From positions 558,001 through 622,000 of the forward strand of contig NZ_JALHQD010000002.1 of NCBI RefSeq assembly GCF_022842145.1: a stretch of 64,000 nt of DNA, written 5' to 3'. The notes beneath the pieces are model-generated. The model was not told where the DNA came from. It made no database searches and worked only from the letters and a program-made list of their open reading frames with translations. Every line of letters starts with the position of its first letter. Position 1 is the stretch's first letter. This DNA comes from Tabrizicola sp. Lineage in GTDB: Bacteria > Pseudomonadota > Alphaproteobacteria > Rhodobacterales > Rhodobacteraceae. A program made the translations under genes and the position numbers. This document shows, piece by piece, positions 24,518 to 34,137 of the stretch.

Positions 24518-26176
24518 ATGAGTATCGTCAGCGTCGAGCATGCCGATGGGATTGCCGTCGTGACGGTGGACAACCCGCCGGTGAACGCCCTGAGCCAAGC
24601 CCTGCGCCAGGGTCTTTGGGAGACAGTGTCGGCCCTAGACGCGGACCCCTCGGTGCGGGCGGTGGTGCTGATCTGCGCGGGGCGTACCTTCATCGCCGGA
24701 GCCGACGTGACCGAGTTCGGAAAGCCGCCCGTCCCGCCGCATCTGCCCGATCTGGTGGACAGGCTGGAAGGGGCGGTCAAGCCCTGGGTGGCGGCGATCC
24801 ACGGCTCTGCCCTTGGCGGCGGGTTCGAGGTGGCGATGGGCTGCCGGTTCCGGGTGGCGCTGGACAGCGCCTTAATCGGGCTGCCCGAGGTCAATCTGGG
24901 GATCGTCCCCGGCGCATCGGGCACGGTCCGCACGCCACGTCTGGCCGGGGTCGCGGTGGCGGTGGAACTGGTGACCTCCGGCCGCCCGGTCGCGGCCCCG
25001 CGGGCGCTGGAGACGGGGCTTGTCGATGCTGTCGTCTCGGGTGACCTGAAGGCGGAGGCCGTGGCTTTTGCGCGCATGGCACTGTCGCGTCCACTTCCAC
25101 CGCCAGTGTCCGCCCGCCCTGTGGCATCGCCGGACCCCGTCTGGTGGGAGGCACAGCGCGAGGCCATCGCCCGGGAACGGCCGGGGGAAATCGCCCCGCT
25201 TGCTGCGCTGGACTGCCTGCGGCGCGCGGCCGAGAAGCCATTTGTGGAGGCGCTGGCCGAGGAACGGGCAACGTTCCTGCGCCTGCGCGGGTCGCCCCAG
25301 GCCGCCGCCTTGCGCCACATCTTCTTTGCCGAGCGCGCGGCACCACGCCCTGCGGTTCTGTCCGGTGTCCAGCCGCGGCCGATCCGTTCAGGTGCGGTGA
25401 TCGGGGATGGCAGGACGGCGGTGGAGACGGCGGCAATCCTGCGCGCCGCGGGCGTGGCTGTTCACGCCTTTGGCGGTGGCGATGTTTCACTTCGAACGGT
25501 GGCGCAGGAGCCCGGACTGATCACGGCTGACCTCATCATCGTGGACGGGGAGGGCGACCCGGGCGAGGTGGCGGTCGCCCTTTCCACGCTGGGGCAGATT
25601 TGTCGGCCGGATGCGGTACTTGCCACTGCCTCCAGCTTGCCGGGTGTGCTGTCCCCGGACCTGATCGGCCCGGAGCGTTGTGTCGGACTGTGGTTCCTTG
25701 GGCATCATGGTGGCGCGGGATTGCTGGAAGTGGCCTCGTTTGCAGAGAGCTCTCCCGAAACACTGTCCACAGGTTTCGCGTTGGCGAAGCGCCTTGGCAG
25801 CATCCCTGTCCTGTCTGGTCCTGGCGGCTTCATCGCAACGCGCCTTCGGGAACGTTGCCGGGCGGCCGCAGACGCGCTTGTGGCAGAGGGTGTGCCTGTC
25901 GCCGACATCGCCGCGGCGTTGCGCGACTACGGCTTTCGGTGGGAGCCGTTCGAGGCAAAGCCGGATCCGGCTCTGGGGAGCGGGGCTTTGGACCGGGCGG
26001 TCACGGGACCGGCAGGTATCGCCCAGAGTCTGGTGGACGCGATGGCAGAGGAGGGGCGTGCCCTTCTGGCCGAAGGGGTCGCGGCGAAGGCGTCGGACAT
26101 CGATCTGGTGGCCATCCACGGCTTGGGCTTTCCGCGCTGGCGGGGTGGGCCGATGTTCGCTGGCGGGATCGTCTGA
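24518..26176 (+). CDS. FadB-like enoyl-CoA hydratase with degenerate 3-hydroxyacyl-CoA dehydrogenase half
   Basis: Protein of 552 residues, about 150 shorter than typical bifunctional beta-oxidation enzymes. The N-terminal hydratase looks intact: oxyanion-hole region IHGSALGGGFEVAMGCR and both catalytic glutamates, E104 and E124 (GLPEVNLGIVPGASGT). The NAD-binding loop reads GDGRTA (296-301) in place of GxGxxG. The catalytic His of the usual HFFSP motif is Trp392 (GLWFLGHH), and the dehydrogenase core is shortened by about 30 residues. The C-terminal LGFPRWRGGPM motif remains. It probably hydrates enoyl-CoA or acts as an isomerase without oxidising the product. It stands alone, with no thiolase nearby. 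Confidence 0.85.
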   Translation: MSIVSVEHADGIAVVTVDNPPVNALSQALRQGLWETVSALDADPSVRAVVLICAGRTFIAGADVTEFGKPPVPPHLPDLVDRLEGAVKPWVAAIHGSALGGGFEVAMGCRFRVALDSALIGLPEVNLGIVPGASGTVRTPRLAGVAVAVELVTSGRPVAAPRALETGLVDAVVSGDLKAEAVAFARMALSRPLPPPVSARPVASPDPVWWEAQREAIARERPGEIAPLAALDCLRRAAEKPFVEALAEERATFLRLRGSPQAAALRHIFFAERAAPRPAVLSGVQPRPIRSGAVIGDGRTAVETAAILRAAGVAVHAFGGGDVSLRTVAQEPGLITADLIIVDGEGDPGEVAVALSTLGQICRPDAVLATASSLPGVLSPDLIGPERCVGLWFLGHHGGAGLLEVASFAESSPETLSTGFALAKRLGSIPVLSGPGGFIATRLRERCRAAADALVAEGVPVADIAAALRDYGFRWEPFEAKPDPALGSGALDRAVTGPAGIAQSLVDAMAEEGRALLAEGVAAKASDIDLVAIHGLGFPRWRGGPMFAGGIV

Positions 26177-26186
26177 CCTTCGGGTC

Positions 26187-27119
26187 CTAGATACTGCCAA
26201 TGATGAAGTCGGGGATCAGTCCCGATGCTGCGACGAAGGGGCGGACGTCCAGGCCGGCGAAAAGGCCGTGTTCGGTGACGAGGACGCTGCGACATCCCGC
26301 CGCCGCGCCGCCCAGCACGTCGGTGTGCAGTGTGTCGCCGACCATTGCCAGCCGGCCAGCGGCCAGGCCGGTCCGTGCGATGCCTTCCGCGAAGGCCTCG
26401 GGGAAGGGTTTTCCGAACCAGTGGGTCTGGACCGGGACCTTGTCGAGGAGGTCGTGGCCGAAAAGGCCCGGCTCCAGCGTCAGGCCGCCTTCGCGGGGTG
26501 CGACGATGTCGGGGTTGGCGATGACCAGAGGGCGGGGGCGCTGCTGAAGGGCGGTGACCAGCGCCTGTTGCAGGGCAGGGGTCCAGCGCGCGGTGGACAA
26601 GAACAGGACGCCGTCCGTATCCCGCAGCGCGGAGGGGTCGGCGACGGCGTCCACCAGCCGCGCCGGGATGTCAGCGAAGGTGTCGCCCGCGGCCGATATG
26701 GCGGCCCAGGTCGCGCCGGGGGCGATCTTCTCCAGCCGCGCCACGGCGACATCGCGTGAGGCCACGACCTCGTCGGCGGTAAAGTCGAAGCCGAGGCGGT
26801 GATACTTGGCCAGAAGCTGTTCGCGTGTGTAGCTGGCGGCATTGGTCAGGACCGCAAGGCGCTTGCCCCGCGCCCGCAGGGACCGCAACCGGGCCACGGC
26901 GCCCGGGATCGCGGTGTCGCCCACGTTCAGGACACCGAAAGCATCAAGAAGGAAGCCGTCGACATGGTCCGCCACCTCGTCCAGCGAGGGCAGGACCAGC
27001 GACTTGGCCGGATAATGGGCCAAGGGCAGGCGGGGACGGACCGCCTCATAGCGCGCGAAGGCCGAGGGCGCGTCCGAGACCATGTCGCCCGTACCGGCAT
27101 CAAGGGAGACGTCAGACAC
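26187..27119 (-). CDS. HAD-superfamily class IIA phosphatase-like protein
   Basis: Protein of about 310 residues starting at GTG 27119, which overlaps the SDR stop by 8 bases; ATG at 27083 would give 298. Motif I reads LLDAFGVLN, motif II is VLTNAAS, the lysine motif is FGKPFPEAF, and motif IV is MVGDTLHTDVLGGAAAG, matching the NagD-like TIGR01459 branch. The second aspartate of motif I is absent, as in related proteins of this branch, so activity cannot be assumed. It is the last gene of the minus arm of the carbohydrate locus and may remove phosphate from a pathway intermediate or dead-end product. Confidence 0.82.
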   Translation of the reverse strand: MSDVSLDAGTGDMVSDAPSAFARYEAVRPRLPLAHYPAKSLVLPSLDEVADHVDGFLLDAFGVLNVGDTAIPGAVARLRSLRARGKRLAVLTNAASYTREQLLAKYHRLGFDFTADEVVASRDVAVARLEKIAPGATWAAISAAGDTFADIPARLVDAVADPSALRDTDGVLFLSTARWTPALQQALVTALQQRPRPLVIANPDIVAPREGGLTLEPGLFGHDLLDKVPVQTHWFGKPFPEAFAEGIARTGLAAGRLAMVGDTLHTDVLGGAAAGCRSVLVTEHGLFAGLDVRPFVAASGLIPDFIIGSI

Positions 27120-27879
27120 TGGTGAACCCGCCTTCGACCATGAGAAGCGCGCCGTTGACCATGCTGGAGGCGTTCGAGGCGAGATACAGCGCGGCGTCCG
27201 CAATTTCCACCGGCTCGGCGAAGCGACGGGCGGGGGTGGCGTTGCGGAATGGGTCGCCCTTTTCGGGCTTGCCCCAGACTTCGATGCCCATCGGGGTCAT
27301 CACAACTGTCGGGCAGATGGCGTTGACCTGCACATTGTGCCGAGCCCATTCGGCGCAGAGGGACTTCGTCAGCGCGTTGAGCCCGCCCTTGGATGAGGCA
27401 TAGGCGGCGTGGTCGTCCAGCGCGATGACTCCGGTCTGGCTGGAAATGTTGATGACCTTGCCCCAGCGTTGCGCGATCATCGCCGGTGCCAGGGTGCGCG
27501 CGGTCAGGAATGGCGCGCGGAGGTTCACGGCCATCATCCGGTCCCAATCCTCGGTCGAGAAATCGACCGCCGGGGCGACATTGGCGATCCCGGCCGAGTT
27601 CACGAGGATGTCGATGGTGCCCCATTCGGAAAGGGCGCGTTCGCAGGCCAGGACGGGTTCGGTCGGGCTGGCCATCTCGGCCACGAGAGTCAGGCAGCGG
27701 CGACCTTGCGACCGAACGGCGGCGGCGGTGGCGGCAAGGTCCGCTTCGTCACGGCCAAGGGCGACGATGTCGGCCCCTGCTTCGGCGAAGACGCGCGCTA
27801 TCTCGGCGCCGATCCCCTTCGAGGCCCCGGTGATCAGCGCCTTGCGGCCCTGGAGCGAAAAGCGGTCTTGCCAGGACAT
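27112..27879 (-). CDS. Short-chain dehydrogenase/reductase (gluconate 5-dehydrogenase-like)
   Basis: Classical SDR of 255 residues. The cofactor motif TGASKGIG lies near residues 18-25, NSAG near 93, and the catalytic Ser-Tyr-Lys set is in INISSQTG and YASSKGG. A GRD after the second beta strand leaves NAD or NADP preference open. The sequence is close to gluconate 5-dehydrogenase and polyol dehydrogenases, which suits a place in a sugar or polyol catabolic operon. It lies three bases after the SIS isomerase gene and overlaps the HAD gene. The substrate is undetermined. Confidence 0.88.
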   Translation of the reverse strand: MSWQDRFSLQGRKALITGASKGIGAEIARVFAEAGADIVALGRDEADLAATAAAVRSQGRRCLTLVAEMASPTEPVLACERALSEWGTIDILVNSAGIANVAPAVDFSTEDWDRMMAVNLRAPFLTARTLAPAMIAQRWGKVINISSQTGVIALDDHAAYASSKGGLNALTKSLCAEWARHNVQVNAICPTVVMTPMGIEVWGKPEKGDPFRNATPARRFAEPVEIADAALYLASNASSMVNGALLMVEGGFTSV

Positions 27880-27882
27880 TTC

Positions 27883-28443
27883 TCACTCCAGGTTGGTATG
27901 GCGGGCGCGCATCGCCTGCGGGTCCACGGCTAGGTGGTCACGCAAGGCCAAGACCAGCAACTCGAACAGAAGAAACTGCGCGCCTTCAAAGAGGGAGCCC
28001 ATCGGCAGGACCGAGGTGGCCGCAGCCCCCCGGTCGTTCGCCATCGTCTGGGCCGGGATCAGTAACACACGGTCGGCAGATCGTGGGGCGCTGCCGGTGG
28101 GCTGTGCGGTGAGGCAGGCGATGCGGGCCCCGGCTGCGCGGGCGACGCCGATGAGCCCGTCCACGGTGGAAAAGCCTCCCGGCCCCGCACTGACCAGCAA
28201 GAGATCGCCGGGTCCGACGGGCGGGCAGGACATGTCGCCCACCACATGCGCGTCAAGGCCCATGTGGTAAAGCCGCATGGCGAGCGCCCGCATCATCAGC
28301 CCCTCGCGCCCAACCCCGTAGCAGGCGATCCGCTTTGCCTGCGCCAACTCGATGATTATGCCGTTCAGTGCCTGGGGGTCGACCGCAGCCACGGCGTCAC
28401 GGATTTCCGCAGCGGCGCGGGTGGCAAGGTCGGACAGCGTCAT
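27883..28443 (-). CDS. SIS-domain sugar phosphate isomerase (6-phospho-3-hexuloisomerase-like)
   Basis: Protein of 186 residues, the usual length for HxlB-type single-domain isomerases. The GVGREG loop near residues 44-49 and LLLVSAGPGGFSTVDGLIG near 82-99 form the sugar-phosphate site of the SIS fold. There is no partner hexulose-6-phosphate synthase in the window, so a role in formaldehyde fixation is unlikely; it more probably isomerises a ketose phosphate made by this locus. The ATGA overlap with the AraM-like gene indicates coupled expression. Confidence 0.83.
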   Translation of the reverse strand: MTLSDLATRAAAEIRDAVAAVDPQALNGIIIELAQAKRIACYGVGREGLMMRALAMRLYHMGLDAHVVGDMSCPPVGPGDLLLVSAGPGGFSTVDGLIGVARAAGARIACLTAQPTGSAPRSADRVLLIPAQTMANDRGAAATSVLPMGSLFEGAQFLLFELLVLALRDHLAVDPQAMRARHTNLE

Positions 28444-29776
28444 GTGCCCACCTTTGACTGCGCGGCCCGTGGCAGAGTGGCGACGGCAGCCTGATCAAGG
28501 AGGCCGATTTCGTCGAGGAGGTCGAGCACGGTGTAGCGGCTGCGCAGGAAGCGGGCTTTCAGGATGGTACGATAAAGGTAGGCCGGGTCGACGCCGATGT
28601 CTTCGGCCTCGACCGGGGCTCCGGCTCGCGCAAGGTGCCGGGACATCCGATCCGCGGTCCAGAGCCGCGCGCGCAGCCGGGCCGAGAGGTCGGGCCAGCT
28701 GGCGCGAAGGTGCGTCAGCCGGGCCAGAAGAGCTGGTCCCTCGACATGCTTGGCACGGGTTTCAGCGATGGCGCGTTCGGCAATCTCACCTGCGCCGAAG
28801 CGGCCTCGGATTTCGGCCTCCTTGTCGGCAAGGCTGGGCGCCTCGGCCGCGCGGCGCACCGGATCAAGGGCTGTCAGGTCGGTGGCGAGAAGCCAGTCGT
28901 ACATCCGCAGCGCCGCCATCGTGCCCACCGCGACGCAGGCGCCGTGGCTGACCCGCTCGCCGCCGTGGTGGAGGTCGTCCATCTCCCACAAATGCGCGAT
29001 CTGGTGGTCCGCACCACTGGCCGGGCGCGAGGAACCATGCGCCTCCATCGCGAGACCCACCAGTGTGAGACCAAGAAACAGCCCTTCAAGCGACTCACGG
29101 TCCCCGGCCGCGATCTTGTCGGGTTGCGAAAGCCACCCTTCGAGGCCGCCCTGCACCATTGGCCAGGCCACATCGTCGATGGCTTCGATCCCCAGGGCGT
29201 CCGCGATGATCCAGTCTCCCCCCGCCGGCACCTTGCCCGCAAGGTCGCCGTATCCCCAGCCGGTCATCTCGGGCGGGGCCGCGGCGATGACGTCGAGGTC
29301 GGCGAGCAGGACCTTGGCGGGACGGCAGGGGATGGTCTTCTTGAAGCCCTTCTCGGACAGGGGGGCACCCGCCGAGGTGTAGCCGTCCATGCTGGCGGCC
29401 GTGGCGACGCACATGTAGGGGATGCCGGCGGTAAAGGCCGCGTGCTTCACGACGTCGTTCATGACGCCGGAGCCGATGGCGATGGGCGTCTCTGCGGGCC
29501 TCAGGACAGCGCGCAACGAGTCGGCGAGGTCCACCGTGGGTTTCGGACGTGGCGCGGCGGGGATCACATGGCGGCGCGAGGCGATGCCCGCTGCCGTGAG
29601 AGCGGCCTCGACCGCTGCCCCCGCCGCTCCCCAGCCGCGATCATCGGCCATCAGCACAACGGGCCCGGCGAAGTGGCGGGCGTAGATCGCTCCCGCCTCG
29701 GCCAGCACGCCTCGGCCGATGCGGACCTCGGCCACGTTCGCTGACCGCGCGACAGCGTCCCGGATGAGGTCGCCGC

Positions 29777-29780
<4 letters not shown>
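28440..29780 (-). CDS. AraM-like sn-glycerol-1-phosphate dehydrogenase homologue
   Basis: Protein of 446 residues of the iron-type dehydrogenase superfamily. The nucleotide loop is GSGVMND and the family signature ASMDGYTSAGAPL follows near residue 132. Metal-binding residues are likely the histidines in DHQIAHLWEM and SHGACVAVG. Known AraM/EgsA enzymes reduce dihydroxyacetone phosphate to glycerol-1-phosphate with NAD(P)H. Here it sits in an ABC importer operon with a kinase and an isomerase across the promoter, so oxidation of a phosphorylated polyol is at least as likely. It overlaps both neighbours by ATGA. The extra 50 or so C-terminal residues are unexplained. Confidence 0.85.
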
Positions 29781-30838
<1,058 letters not shown>

Positions 30839-30976
30839 GCCGACCCCTTCCTTCGCGCTGCATCCAGCCGCGCACTGCGATTTTTCCGGTTGACTCGTTC
30901 CGGTTTCGATACATTTATATGTGCAGCGTTACAAATGGAAGTCAACTCTGCAACGCTGAACCTTAGGGAGGTTACA
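30839..30976. promoter_or_regulatory. Divergent promoter region of the carbohydrate locus
   Basis: A -35-like TTGACT lies at 30890-30895 with an AT-rich ATTTAT 17 bases on (30913-30918), pointing to the binding-protein gene. Downstream, CAGCGTT (30924-30930) and AACGCTG (30952-30958) form a perfect 7-bp inverted repeat around a 21-base spacer. This sits just past the promoter, where binding would block transcription, and is a candidate operator for the SorC-family regulator at 34138. Confidence 0.45.
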
Positions 30977-32317
30977 ATGAAACTCAAGTCGCATGTCAGC
31001 GCCCTTGCGCTGGCGTCCGCGTCGCTTGCCGGACTGGCCGGCGCCGCGCAGGCCTGGTCGCTGGAAGAGGCAGCCAAGCCCTATGCCGGGACCGAGCTTG
31101 AAGTGCTGTTCCTGGACCGTCCCGGCTACAACGCCGCGATCAAGATGCTGCCGGAATTCGAGGCGGCGACCGGGATTAAGGTCAACTACACGACAGTGCC
31201 CTATGAGAACGCGCTGGGTGAACAGGTGCGGGACTTCGTGGCCGGGGGCGACCTTGATATCGCGCTGATCGACCTGGTCTGGATGGGCAACTTTGCCGAG
31301 AACGGATGGGTCGTTCCGTCCGAGACCTTCATCAGCAATGCGGCCCTCGCCGACCCCGAACTGGACATGGGGGATTTCTTCCCGCTGATCCTTGATGCCT
31401 TCGGGTCGTGGAACGGGGTCAACTACGGCCTGCCGTTCGACAACTATTCGGGCCTGCTGTTCTACAACAAGTGCACCCTGGAAGCTGCAGGCTTCACCGC
31501 CCCTCCGGCAACCTGGCAAGAGGTGATGGACACCTATGGCCCGGCGCTGACCAAGGACGGCAAGTACGCCTATGCACTGCAATCGAAGCGCAACGAAACT
31601 CAGTCGGCCGACAGCTTCGCGCGGTTCCTCTGGCCCTTCGGCGGCAGCTTCCTGAACGCCGAGTTCAAGTCCAACCTGATGTCGCCGGAAAGCCAGGCGG
31701 GCCTGCAGTTCCGTCAGGACCTGATGAAGTTCATGCCTGAAGGCATCGTCGCCTATGACCATGCCGAGACGGTCAACGCCTTTGCCCAAGGCGACGTGGC
31801 GATGATCACCGAATGGTCGGCGTTCTATTCGACCGTCGTCAGCCCGGAAACCTCGAAAGTGGCTGATTGCGTTGCAATTGCACCGGAACCGACCGGTCCT
31901 GCGGGCCGGAAGCCGGCGCTTGGCGGGTTCTCGCTGTCGGTGGCGTCGCAGGCCGACGAGGCGGAGCAGGCTGCAGGCTGGCTGTTCATCCAGTGGGTGA
32001 CGTCGAAGGCCAAGTCGGGGCAGTACCTGGAAATGGGCGGCGTTCCGGGCCGTCAGTCGGCCTATGCCGATCCGGCACTGGCTGAGACCTACAAGTTCAT
32101 TCCCGCACTGGTCGAGTCGTGGAAGGAAGGCGTGCCGGAGTTCCGTCCGCGCTTTGCCGAATGGCCCGCGATCACCGAGATCGTGCAGGAGTGGGGCACC
32201 AAGATGATGCTGGGTGAAGTCAGCATCGAGGAGGGCTCGAAGATGATCGGCGAGAAGATGGAAGCGGTTCTGGCCGAAGCCGGCTACTACGACGGCAAGA
32301 AGCCTCTGGCCCAGTGA
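30977..32317 (+). CDS. Carbohydrate ABC importer substrate-binding protein (family 1)
   Basis: Periplasmic protein of 446 residues. The ATG at 30977 has AGGGAGG before it. A signal peptide covers about residues 1-26 (LAGAAQA/W). The mature part has the family 1 solute-binding fold: LDRPGYNAAIKMLPEFEAATGIKV near the start, GLPFDNYSGLLFYNK in the hinge region, and FAQGDVAMITEWSAFY near the ligand site. It delivers a sugar or polyol to the permeases that follow. A 105-base gap with a hairpin separates it from the first permease, as is usual where more binding protein than permease is needed. Confidence 0.92.
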   Translation: MKLKSHVSALALASASLAGLAGAAQAWSLEEAAKPYAGTELEVLFLDRPGYNAAIKMLPEFEAATGIKVNYTTVPYENALGEQVRDFVAGGDLDIALIDLVWMGNFAENGWVVPSETFISNAALADPELDMGDFFPLILDAFGSWNGVNYGLPFDNYSGLLFYNKCTLEAAGFTAPPATWQEVMDTYGPALTKDGKYAYALQSKRNETQSADSFARFLWPFGGSFLNAEFKSNLMSPESQAGLQFRQDLMKFMPEGIVAYDHAETVNAFAQGDVAMITEWSAFYSTVVSPETSKVADCVAIAPEPTGPAGRKPALGGFSLSVASQADEAEQAAGWLFIQWVTSKAKSGQYLEMGGVPGRQSAYADPALAETYKFIPALVESWKEGVPEFRPRFAEWPAITEIVQEWGTKMMLGEVSIEEGSKMIGEKMEAVLAEAGYYDGKKPLAQ

Positions 32318-32366
32318 TCCGGGCGCTGTAAGCTCCTCCCAGGAGACGTGCCGAAAGGCATGAACA

Positions 32367-32392
32367 GGCCTCCGTCCCTTGTGGCGGGGGCC
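32367..32392 (+). other. Hairpin after the binding-protein gene
   Basis: GGCCTCCG (32367-32374) pairs with CGGGGGCC (32385-32392), with one G-U pair and a 10-base loop, followed by TTGCC rather than a T-run. It lies in the gap between binding protein and permease genes and probably limits read-through or protects the upstream mRNA. Confidence 0.45.
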
Positions 32393-32422
32393 TTGCCACC
32401 GCAAGACCGAAACGAGGTTTCA

Positions 32423-33301
32423 ATGTCGTTCCGCGTGCCTCGGCGCACGATCGCCGCCTTCCTTGGCCCTGCCGTTGCGGCGCTGGCCATCGTCGGCATC
32501 GCCCCCTTGCTGTACGCGGTGTGGAAGAGCCTGCACTACTTCAACTTGACCAAGCTGGCGCAACAACGCTTCGTGGGCCTGGAAAACTATGCGGCGGTCC
32601 TGAGCGACCCGGTCTTCTGGCAGGCGATGGGCCGGACCGGCCTTTTGTTCATCATCGCGGTGCCGATCCAGATTTCACTTGGCCTCTTGATCGCACTGGT
32701 CCTGCACCGCCCGGGACTGACCTTCTGGAAGACCCTGACGCGGCTTTCCTTGGTGCTGCCGATGGCCACGACCTACGCCGTCGTGGGACTGCTGGCGCAG
32801 GTGATGCTGAACCAGAAATACGGCGTCATCAACCAGATGCTGGGCTGGGTCGGCGTGGATGCGATCAATTTTATCGGCGACCCGACAAATGCATTCATTG
32901 CCGTAGTGATGTGGGACATCTGGCAGTGGACGCCATTCGTGGCGCTGGTCCTGCTGGCCGGCCTGGCGACCGTCCCGCCCGAAATCGAAGAGGCCGCGAA
33001 GCTGGAGACGAAGTCGAACTGGACCGTACTCCGACATGTGCAACTGCCGTTCCTGATCCCAAGCCTTGTGGCCGTGCTGATCCTGCGGACGGCGGATACG
33101 CTGAAGTTGTTCGACATGCCCTTTACCATGACGCGGGGCGGGCCGGGGTCTGCCACCGAGTTCATTGCCGTCCTGATCGAGCGGGTCGGCAACCGCCAGT
33201 TCGACATCGGTATGGCTGCGGCGCAGTCGATCATCATGCTGGCGATCACCATCATCCTCGCCCGGCTTTACATCCGTCTTTTCTACCGCGAGGTCCGCTG
33301 A
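32423..33301 (+). CDS. Carbohydrate ABC importer permease (MalF/UgpA-like)
   Basis: Inner-membrane protein of 292 residues with six predicted helices. The ATG at 32423 has GAGG 5 bases upstream; a GTG at 32348 in frame is not needed. The EAA loop that contacts the ATPase is seen as EEAAKLETKSNWTVLRHVQLP near residues 193-214, shifted slightly from the EAAxxxG consensus. It pairs with the permease gene that starts one base after its stop (TGACATG). Confidence 0.92.
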   Translation: MSFRVPRRTIAAFLGPAVAALAIVGIAPLLYAVWKSLHYFNLTKLAQQRFVGLENYAAVLSDPVFWQAMGRTGLLFIIAVPIQISLGLLIALVLHRPGLTFWKTLTRLSLVLPMATTYAVVGLLAQVMLNQKYGVINQMLGWVGVDAINFIGDPTNAFIAVVMWDIWQWTPFVALVLLAGLATVPPEIEEAAKLETKSNWTVLRHVQLPFLIPSLVAVLILRTADTLKLFDMPFTMTRGGPGSATEFIAVLIERVGNRQFDIGMAAAQSIIMLAITIILARLYIRLFYREVR

Positions 33302-33302
33302 C

Positions 33303-34130
33303 ATGGCCGCTCCCATCCAACGCCGCAGCCTTTGGGGTGAGGGCCTCCTCCTTCTGCTGATCGGGGTTTTCTGCGTCTTCCCGTTCTACTGGATGGTGAC
33401 GACCAGCCTGAAGACGCAGGTCGTCGCGCTGGAATCGCCGCCGGTCTGGTGGTTCACACCCACGCTGGCGAATTACTGGGAGGTGCTTTTCGTCGACAAG
33501 GTCGGCCCGGCGCTGATCAACTCGATCATCGTGGCGGTTTGCACCACTGCGCTGGCCGTGGGTTTGGGCACACCCGCAGCTTACGCGCTGGCGCGGTTCG
33601 AGTTTCGCGGCAAGACCGACCTGTGGTTCTGGTTCATCACCAACCGCTTCGTGTCACCCGTCGTGTTGGCTTTCCCCGTCTTCCTGATCAGCCGCGAGCT
33701 TGGCCTCCGCGACACTCATCTGGCGCTGATCCTGATGTATCTGACTTTCACACTGCCGATCGTGATCTGGATCTGCACCGACCAGTTCCGGTCGATCCCG
33801 CGCGAGCTGGACGAGGCCGCGATGCTGGAAGGTGCCAGCCAGTGGCGGATCTTTCGATCGATCTGCCTGCCCTTGGCGATGCCGGGGGTCGCCGTCAGCA
33901 GCATTCTGTCGTTCATCTTCTCGTGGAACGAGCTTCTCTTCGCTTACATCCTGGCCCCGAAGGCAGCCAAGACCGCCCCGGCGATGGCGGTGACGTTCAT
34001 GGAGGGTTACGATGTGCCTTACGGAAAGATCATGGCCACATCGACGCTGATCGTCGTCCCTGTCTTGATCTTTGCGCTCCTGGCATCAAAACACCTTGTC
34101 CGGGGCCTCACCATGGGGGCCGTGAAGTAG
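33303..34130 (+). CDS. Carbohydrate ABC importer permease (MalG/UgpE-like)
   Basis: Inner-membrane protein of 275 residues with six helices. The EAA loop reads DEAAMLEGASQWRIFRSICLP near residues 170-190, with the conserved glycine in place. It forms the heterodimeric pore with the preceding permease and is followed after seven bases by the SorC regulator gene, so regulator and transporter are in one operon. Confidence 0.92.
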   Translation: MAAPIQRRSLWGEGLLLLLIGVFCVFPFYWMVTTSLKTQVVALESPPVWWFTPTLANYWEVLFVDKVGPALINSIIVAVCTTALAVGLGTPAAYALARFEFRGKTDLWFWFITNRFVSPVVLAFPVFLISRELGLRDTHLALILMYLTFTLPIVIWICTDQFRSIPRELDEAAMLEGASQWRIFRSICLPLAMPGVAVSSILSFIFSWNELLFAYILAPKAAKTAPAMAVTFMEGYDVPYGKIMATSTLIVVPVLIFALLASKHLVRGLTMGAVK

Positions 34131-34137
34131 GGTCCAG

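Noticed and set aside
24311-24598. Small minus-strand frame in the gap before the FadB-like gene
   Set aside because: It runs into the conserved 5' end of the FadB-like gene on the other strand, and shows no family similarity or ribosome site.
27883-28443. Ribulose monophosphate pathway enzyme
   Set aside because: The isomerase alone is present; no hexulose-6-phosphate synthase gene is seen, and the neighbours fit carbohydrate catabolism.
28635-29744. Plus-strand frame opposite the AraM-like gene
   Set aside because: Antisense shadow; the minus-strand frame has all family motifs.
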